Positions 59,528 through 64,000 of a stretch of DNA of 64,000 bases are shown piece by piece (the stretch's first letter is position 1; each line of letters opens with the position of its first letter). The position numbers and the translations under genes are program-made. The DNA comes from Levilactobacillus tongjiangensis (GTDB lineage Bacteria; Bacillota; Bacilli; Lactobacillales; Lactobacillaceae): the NCBI RefSeq assembly GCF_003946345.1, contig NZ_RHNY01000004.1, positions 119,113 to 183,112 on the forward strand, read 5' to 3'. The notes below the pieces were generated by a model. It worked only from the letters and a program-made list of their open reading frames with translations, was not told where the DNA came from and did no database searches.

Positions 59528-60874
59528 GTGGACTATTTTGTAAACTTAACGCTATTTCAGATGGGTTTTTGGATTACTTGGGCAATGATCCCCATTGTGG
59601 TCGAAATCATTCCGTCTCTGATTTCAGCGGTGCGACTGATTATCCGTAGTCGGCACCAACACGATTTACCATTGCCGGCCAAACTGCCGTTTATTTCGAT
59701 AATTGTGCCGGTTTATAATTCTGAAGATACACTCTTTGCCTGCCTGCAGTCGATCAATGATTCGACATTTCCTAACAAGAATATGCAAATCGTGATTGCA
59801 GATAATCAGAGTACGGATGACAGCTTTCAAGCCTTTGCGACGGCGCAAAACCACTTCGACCTGAATCTACAGTTGATTCGGACGGAACAGGGGAAAGCCA
59901 AAGCGCTGAACGGCGCCATTTACCAGTGTATCGGTACCTATATCGTCAATATTGATAGTGATGGTGTGTTAGAGAAACACGCCCTGATGAACATGGTCCT
60001 GCAATTTGAAAATGACCTGGAACTTGCTGCCATGACTGGCACAATTCTACCCCAGCGGGCACTGATCAAACGGACGAAAAAACGCCGACTACGGCTGCTG
60101 CAAAAGAATGAATACTTTGAATACGCCCAAGCCTTCCTATCAGGGCGGACGATCGAATCAAATAACAACGAACTCTTCACCATGTCCGGTGCCTTTTCGG
60201 CCTTCCGCAAAGATACACTGCTGGCCACGTTTATGTACAATACCAGCACAGTGGGTGAGGATACAGATATGACTTTTCAGGTGCGTGAACGGCTCAAACG
60301 AAAGGTGATGCTCTGTGCCGACGCCATCTTTTACATTGAACCGACACCGGGGATGAGTCAGCTCTACAAGCAGCGCCAGCGCTGGATGCGGGGGGAATTA
60401 GAAGTCTCACGGGAATACATGCACCACGATGCCCAGCTTGGGAAGTTCTTTCATAATTTCTTGGTTCGGCGAATCATGATTGATCACACCTTCATCTTTC
60501 CAAAGATGATTTGGCTCTTCGCCAGTGTTGTGCTGCTATTCTTTCGGTACTCGCCCGTTGTATTGGGTCTGTCTTATCTGGTAATTTATCTGTTGTACGT
60601 CTTAGTGTCACTGGTTAACTTTGTCAGTGTCGGTAAGTTGTTACAGGAATTTCCGGATGAAAAACACTTCTACCGGCGTGTTAGTTGGGTTATCTGGACC
60701 CTGCCAATTTATAACTTCGTGATTTCTTGGATTCGGCTAGTGGGTATCATTAATTCTATGTCGATGCCAGGAGCTTGGAACACGGCCACGTTTGGCGCTG
60801 AGACGAAGTCAGTCGGCCGGGTTCTCAAGGGTGACGTTCAGCGGTTACGTGATCAGAGACAGAAAAAGGAGTGA
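59528..60874 (+). CDS. GT2 glycosyltransferase, XrtG-associated
   Basis: The 448-residue enzyme has an N-terminal helix (about 8-32), a cytosolic GT-A domain and three C-terminal helices. The catalytic set is I-I-V-P-V-Y-N-S-E (about 59-67), A-D-N-Q-S-T-D-D-S, D-S-D (about 141-143), G-E-D-T-D-M-T and Q-R-Q-R-W (about 281-285). D-x-D with Q-x-x-R-W marks processive enzymes of the cellulose/hyaluronan synthase type. It probably makes a polymer or glycolipid at the inner membrane. Operon: overlaps the next gene and follows XrtG by six bases. Confidence 0.9.
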   Translation: MDYFVNLTLFQMGFWITWAMIPIVVEIIPSLISAVRLIIRSRHQHDLPLPAKLPFISIIVPVYNSEDTLFACLQSINDSTFPNKNMQIVIADNQSTDDSFQAFATAQNHFDLNLQLIRTEQGKAKALNGAIYQCIGTYIVNIDSDGVLEKHALMNMVLQFENDLELAAMTGTILPQRALIKRTKKRRLRLLQKNEYFEYAQAFLSGRTIESNNNELFTMSGAFSAFRKDTLLATFMYNTSTVGEDTDMTFQVRERLKRKVMLCADAIFYIEPTPGMSQLYKQRQRWMRGELEVSREYMHHDAQLGKFFHNFLVRRIMIDHTFIFPKMIWLFASVVLLFFRYSPVVLGLSYLVIYLLYVLVSLVNFVSVGKLLQEFPDEKHFYRRVSWVIWTLPIYNFVISWIRLVGIINSMSMPGAWNTATFGAETKSVGRVLKGDVQRLRDQRQKKE

Positions 60875-60879
60875 GCAGA

Positions 60880-61251
60880 TTGGGTGAAATCCATACGTAT
60901 AAAATGAAATCCTACATCAACGCGAGTCATGCGATGCGGTGGGAATCTGGTACCGGGCAAAAGCATAATCATACCTGGGAAGTTATCATGGAGATTCAGC
61001 TGGACACGAACCATTTGGTACGGTTCAACGACATTGAGGACAACATGCGTGAGGTCTCGGTGAACTATTCGGGCAAGTTTTTAAACGAAGTACCACCGTT
61101 CGATAAGCTCAATCCTTCATTGGAAAACATCACCCGCTATTTCTACAAAAAGTTGTCTGAAACATTGGCTAAGAGCCAGGCGACACTGATGCGCTTAGAG
61201 ATTGGGGAATCACCCACACGGTTCTATTGTATTCAACACACTGACGACTAA
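60880..61251 (+). CDS. 6-pyruvoyl-tetrahydropterin synthase-related protein
   Basis: The 123-residue protein has the PTPS/QueD fold pattern with zinc-ligand histidines in N-A-S-H-A-M-R-W (about 12-19) and K-H-N-H-T-W-E-V (about 27-34). The N-terminal half is typical, while the catalytic Cys of QueD/PTPS is not evident. Its constant presence in XrtG loci suggests a role there other than folate or queuosine synthesis. The TTG at 60880 stands eight bases from AAGGAG. The GTG at 60871 overlaps that site. The transferase stop lies just before. Confidence 0.8.
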   Translation: MGEIHTYKMKSYINASHAMRWESGTGQKHNHTWEVIMEIQLDTNHLVRFNDIEDNMREVSVNYSGKFLNEVPPFDKLNPSLENITRYFYKKLSETLAKSQATLMRLEIGESPTRFYCIQHTDD

Positions 61252-61265
61252 TTCGAGGAATCCTG

Positions 61266-62843
61266 ATGAATCAAAAAATCTTTAACTGGGGCCAAAGCTT
61301 GATTCACGGCCTTTTTTACGTCTTATTTAGTTTAACGACTTATTTTGCCATCACATCGCCGAATTTTATTTTAGGTGATAACCCGTTTACTGGGAGTGGG
61401 ACCACGATAGTGACTACCTGGGTGGTCATGGTGGTCGTGGGCATTATCCTGTGCCTATACGCGTACCGCCCGTTATTTCGGGGGTTTAAGTGGCTATTCA
61501 TTACCCATCAAGCAGTGACGGCGAGTGTCGTCTTGGCACTAGCTGTCGTTTGGCAGCTAACGTTCATGCTGGCCGTCCACCCGGCGATTGGGTTCGATGT
61601 GGGGGCGATTCACGATGCCGTTTTGAATCCTAAATCGCCCGACATTACGTCGTATTTTAGCCAGTACCCGAATAACTTGACGATTCTACTATGGCAACAC
61701 GGTCTCGCCCAGTACTTCCATACCACGTCCTGGTTGTTCTTTGACACGGTGACGTTACTACTGACGGATCTCTCCGTCGTGTTCAATTTGTTGAGTGTCG
61801 CCGTGATTAAACGGCGATTAGTGCCCACAGCAATGTACATTCATGCCGGTTGGCTAGCCTTGTTTCCCATGATCATCGTTCCCTATACGGACGCCTGGGT
61901 CTTACCTTTTGTGTCTGCCTATATCTTCTGTTATTTTGTCATGCGCTACACGCAGTCCCACTGGGTGGTAAAACTATTGGCTGCGGTGGGCTTTGGCCTA
62001 GCGGCGATTGGTGGTTATTTCATGAAACCGTCCGCGGTCGTAGGTGTTATCGCCATTGTCCTAATTGAATTACTAGGATTGTTTAAACGAGAGACTTGGC
62101 AACGGGCAACTGGCCAACGGATTGCTTTGGTATTGGCACTGGTTGGCTTGGCCGGCGGCGTAGCGGGGACGACTTACGTGGTTGGTAACCGCGCACTGGA
62201 TCGGCAAACCTATATTCAGATCAACACGGATCGCGCGATACCGGCCATTCATTTTCTTAGTATGGGAATCTCGGGTCAGGGGGGCTACAATGCTAAGGAC
62301 GCCCTCAAGATGGTGACCTTGCCAACGAAGAAGGCGCGGTCAGACTGGTCCAAGAAGGTCTATATCAAACGGCTGCGTCAGCGAGGTTTCTGGGGTTACC
62401 TGAAATTCTTAGTCGCTAAACAACGCAACAACACGGCTGATGGTTCATTTGCCTGGGTCAAGGAAGGCCACTTCATGCAACACGGCACCAAGCCGCAAGG
62501 AACGGGTCTTACCCGGGCACTCGGCAGTTTTGTTTATTTGTATGGTGAAAATTTGGGTGACTTCCGGTATTTAGCCCAAGTTTGGTGGATCATCTGGGTC
62601 CTCATGATTTTCTTTGCCTGGGGTGACCGCCGCCAACTTGTTCAAATGCTCCGACTCAGCCTAATTGGCGGGTTTATGTTCCTGTTACTCTTTGAAGGTG
62701 GCCGGAGTCGTTACCTGATTCAATTTCTACCGGTCTTCTTGATTTTAGCGACGTTGTCATTTGAACGCTCCCTTGCATTTCTACGAGGCTTGTTTGGCTG
62801 GGTCGCCCAACCCATGCAACCACAAGAATTAGACAAAATGTAA
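61266..62843 (+). CDS. Multi-pass membrane glycosyltransferase-like protein, XrtG-associated
   Basis: The 525-residue protein has about 11-12 hydrophobic helices and large extracellular loops. An acidic pair early after the first helices (H-P-A-I-G-F-D-V-G-A-I, about 104-114) is placed as in GT-C/PMT-like transferases, which use lipid-linked sugars outside the membrane. It is the expected last member of the XrtG set. A plausible role is to add sugars to the sorted protein or to the glycan anchor. The last 150 residues include a loop (S-D-W-S-K-K-V-Y-I-K-R-L-R-Q-R) facing outside. Acceptor and donor unknown. Confidence 0.75.
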   Translation: MNQKIFNWGQSLIHGLFYVLFSLTTYFAITSPNFILGDNPFTGSGTTIVTTWVVMVVVGIILCLYAYRPLFRGFKWLFITHQAVTASVVLALAVVWQLTFMLAVHPAIGFDVGAIHDAVLNPKSPDITSYFSQYPNNLTILLWQHGLAQYFHTTSWLFFDTVTLLLTDLSVVFNLLSVAVIKRRLVPTAMYIHAGWLALFPMIIVPYTDAWVLPFVSAYIFCYFVMRYTQSHWVVKLLAAVGFGLAAIGGYFMKPSAVVGVIAIVLIELLGLFKRETWQRATGQRIALVLALVGLAGGVAGTTYVVGNRALDRQTYIQINTDRAIPAIHFLSMGISGQGGYNAKDALKMVTLPTKKARSDWSKKVYIKRLRQRGFWGYLKFLVAKQRNNTADGSFAWVKEGHFMQHGTKPQGTGLTRALGSFVYLYGENLGDFRYLAQVWWIIWVLMIFFAWGDRRQLVQMLRLSLIGGFMFLLLFEGGRSRYLIQFLPVFLILATLSFERSLAFLRGLFGWVAQPMQPQELDKM

Positions 62844-62923
62844 TGATTAATTTCTCAGTCAGTGGCGTATACTGATTCCTAAAGGGATTGGCGGACCCAG
62901 TCTCGATTTGGGAGGATGGACTC

Positions 62924-63457
62924 ATGAAAAAACAAGTAATCGGAGTGGCTGTGCTGGCTACTTTAATGGGAGTTGGTGGTGTCCTGGGGATGACGACCAC
63001 TACTGCACAAGCCAAGACGCAGATGACGTTACGAACGATTCCGCAACGGTATCGGCATACTTGGTATCACTACAGTCAGGGCAAGTACGAGAGACTGACG
63101 TTTAGCACGAAGAAAATCGCGGGCCTCAGATACTTTGATGGTCAGAGCACCCAATATCGAGCTAATCTGCACGCACACAAGCTAACGACCACGAAGTTTA
63201 AGCGGCACATGACTTGGAGTTCCGCAACCACCACTGAGCGGCGTCACGCCACTTGGATCAACGTTCGTGGCTGGAATCAGGGAATGGGTGCTGGTGACTA
63301 CTACAAGGTCATGACCAAGTCCTACCAGGGGGACCGGCACGCTGTGTTGAGTCAGGCCGGTGGTGCTGGTGTTTGGACATCGGCGCACTACTACCGTTCT
63401 AAGAAAATTGCTAAACAATTGAAGAATCATCACTTTAAGGGTGAAATTTACTATTAA
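62924..63457 (+). CDS. Small secreted Tyr/Lys/His-rich protein (paralogue 2)
   Basis: The 177-residue product has a signal peptide (K-K-Q-V-I-G-V-A-V-L-A-T-L-M-G-V, cleavage near A-Q-A-K). It shares P-Q-R-Y-R-H-T-W-Y-H-Y at the start and A-H-Y-Y-R-S-K-K-I-A-K-Q-L-K-N-H-H-F-K-G-E-I-Y at the end with the protein at 57025; the middle differs. Its length is identical. ATG 62924 follows GGGAGGAT and begins the signal peptide. Being directly downstream of the XrtG operon, it could be a further secreted product of that system, but it lacks the CTERM tail. Confidence 0.7.
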   Translation: MKKQVIGVAVLATLMGVGGVLGMTTTTAQAKTQMTLRTIPQRYRHTWYHYSQGKYERLTFSTKKIAGLRYFDGQSTQYRANLHAHKLTTTKFKRHMTWSSATTTERRHATWINVRGWNQGMGAGDYYKVMTKSYQGDRHAVLSQAGGAGVWTSAHYYRSKKIAKQLKNHHFKGEIYY

Positions 63458-63470
63458 ATTGTCGTTTCCG

Positions 63471-63511
63471 GTTGCTAGGACGGATGCCAACTCGGTTCTG
63501 GCAACTTTTTG
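63471..63511 (+). terminator. Terminator
   Basis: GTTGCTAGGAC pairs with GTTCTGGCAAC (two G-U pairs), followed by TTTTT. Confidence 0.9.
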
Positions 63512-63565
63512 TGTATGATGCTAGCTGGACATTATTAACTTCCAATTTTTAGATAGATGATATCG

Positions 63566-63596
63566 CGGCTCGGAATTCACATTCCGGGCCTTTTTG
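63566..63596 (+). terminator. Terminator-like hairpin
   Basis: GGCTCGGAAT pairs with ATTCCGGGCC around TCAC, followed by TTTTT. No gene lies between it and the previous terminator. Confidence 0.8.
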
Positions 63597-63751
63597 CGTT
63601 TGATTTAAGGCTTAGAATGTCTGGTGATCAATCGTTTTCTGAATTAGCTCAGGGCAGTGGTGAGTGTCTCATTAAATGGTCTGAAGCAGTCTGCCATTGG
63701 TACTGATCTGGAACCAGGCCCAATTTTATCAAGGTAAATTGCCAGGATTTA

Positions 63752-63807
63752 TTGACAAAAACCAAAAGTGAGCTTATACTCACTTCATCAGGTGAGTAAT
63801 AACTCAC
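63752..63807 (+). promoter_or_regulatory. Strong promoter with twin TetR-like operators
   Basis: TTGACA (63752-63757), a 17-base spacer and TATACT (63775-63780). AGTGAG-CTTATA-CTCACT (63767-63784) covers the -10 box, and GTGAGT-AATA-ACTCAC (63792-63807) covers the start site. The shared GTGAG arms suggest a TetR-type repressor. Confidence 0.75.
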
Positions 63808-63840
63808 TCGCCGAAAAACAATCACGTTTTGGGAGGCATT

Positions 63841-63948
63841 ATGATGATACAAGCAATCATTGAACTTAACCATTTAGCTAAGAAATTTGGCAATCAAACC
63901 GTTTTGAAAGATATCAATTTAACTGGCAGATTGCAAGAAATAACTTGA
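63841..63948 (+). pseudogene. ABC transporter ATPase, first 28 residues only
   Basis: The frame reads I-I-E-L-N-H-L-A-K-K-F-G-N-Q-T-V-L-K-D-I-N-L-T, a typical ABC ATPase opening. It then changes into unrelated sequence (G-R-L-Q-E-I-T, stop) at about 63925, before any Walker A motif. GGGAGG and a strong regulated promoter precede it, so the gene was once expressed. The junction looks like an insertion or deletion point, perhaps an insertion sequence that continues past the window. With only 75 bases left, the second sequence cannot be identified. Confidence 0.7.
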
Positions 63949-64000
63949 ACAAATTTAGTAACGCAGATCACGCAAAAAGATCTCAATCGGTGTTCGCCAA

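Noticed and set aside
1..64000. CRISPR array, rRNA, tRNA, prophage or replication origin
   Set aside because: No regularly spaced short repeats, no rRNA or tRNA sequence, and no phage structural, integrase or dnaA-type genes were recognised.

Overview
The window looks like the chromosome of a lactic acid bacterium of the family Lactobacillaceae, probably a heterofermentative Levilactobacillus-type species. The evidence is the mix of genes and signals: sigma-A promoters, strong Shine-Dalgarno sites, CcpA-type cre boxes, an LPXTG wall protein, a subtype B tannase, GH36 alpha-galactosidase, PntA/PntB transhydrogenase and an XrtG exosortase locus. The species is inference. No rRNA, tRNA, CRISPR array, origin or prophage was seen.

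Layout. 1-7.4 kb: the end of an LPXTG protein, a RelB/RelE-type toxin-antitoxin pair, two paralogous secreted matrixin-like metalloproteases, small secreted proteins, fragments of IS110- and IS1182-type transposases, and an unusual Rrf2-SnoaL fusion regulator. 7.7-11.7 kb: an overlapping operon of an NCS1 permease, a DUF917 protein and a hydantoinase/oxoprolinase-type protein. 11.8-12.7 kb: three copies of a GC-rich structured repeat. 12.7-16.9 kb: a beta-lactamase-fold serine hydrolase, a HAD phosphatase and a YtrA-type GntR/ABC operon. 17-22.4 kb: a polyol module (ROK repressor, GPH symporter, SDR dehydrogenase, FGGY kinase) with cre boxes and a shared palindromic operator; the likely route is polyol to ketose to ketose phosphate, entering the phosphoketolase pathway. 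22.5-28.9 kb: a leader-peptide/terminator unit, a GPP34-like protein, a secreted tyrosine phosphatase, a MarR repressor facing a DHA2 efflux gene broken by a stop codon, a TauE exporter and YbaK. 29.2-32.2 kb: pntA-pntA2-pntB behind a promoter with a Rex-like site.

32.3-41.7 kb: a possible small RNA, a MarR/multidrug ABC operon, two secreted PAP2 phosphatases with autotransporter-type repeats (one broken by a stop), small regulators and a SpaA/Cna_B surface protein with an odd Trp/Cys-rich tail. 42-46.4 kb: alpha-galactosidase with a cre box, pyroglutamyl peptidase, aquaporin/glycerol facilitator. 46.6-51.6 kb: an A/T-rich restriction-modification island with two different Sau3AI-type endonucleases around a C5-cytosine methyltransferase and a Vsr nuclease. 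51.7-56.8 kb: amino acid permease, tannase, a small membrane protein, a peptide deformylase homologue, DUF1697. 57-63.5 kb: an XrtG exosortase locus (Firmicu-CTERM substrate, exosortase, two glycosyltransferases, a PTPS-like protein) flanked by two paralogous secreted proteins. The end holds an ABC ATPase start, cut off before its Walker A motif, behind a promoter with TetR-like palindromes.

Two dispersed intergenic repeat families stand out. One is about 200 bp, GC-rich and multi-branched (four full copies, two remnants). The other is about 170 bp and carries a terminator hairpin plus a second hairpin whose paired bases change together between copies (five copies). I do not recognise either as a named RNA or mobile element.
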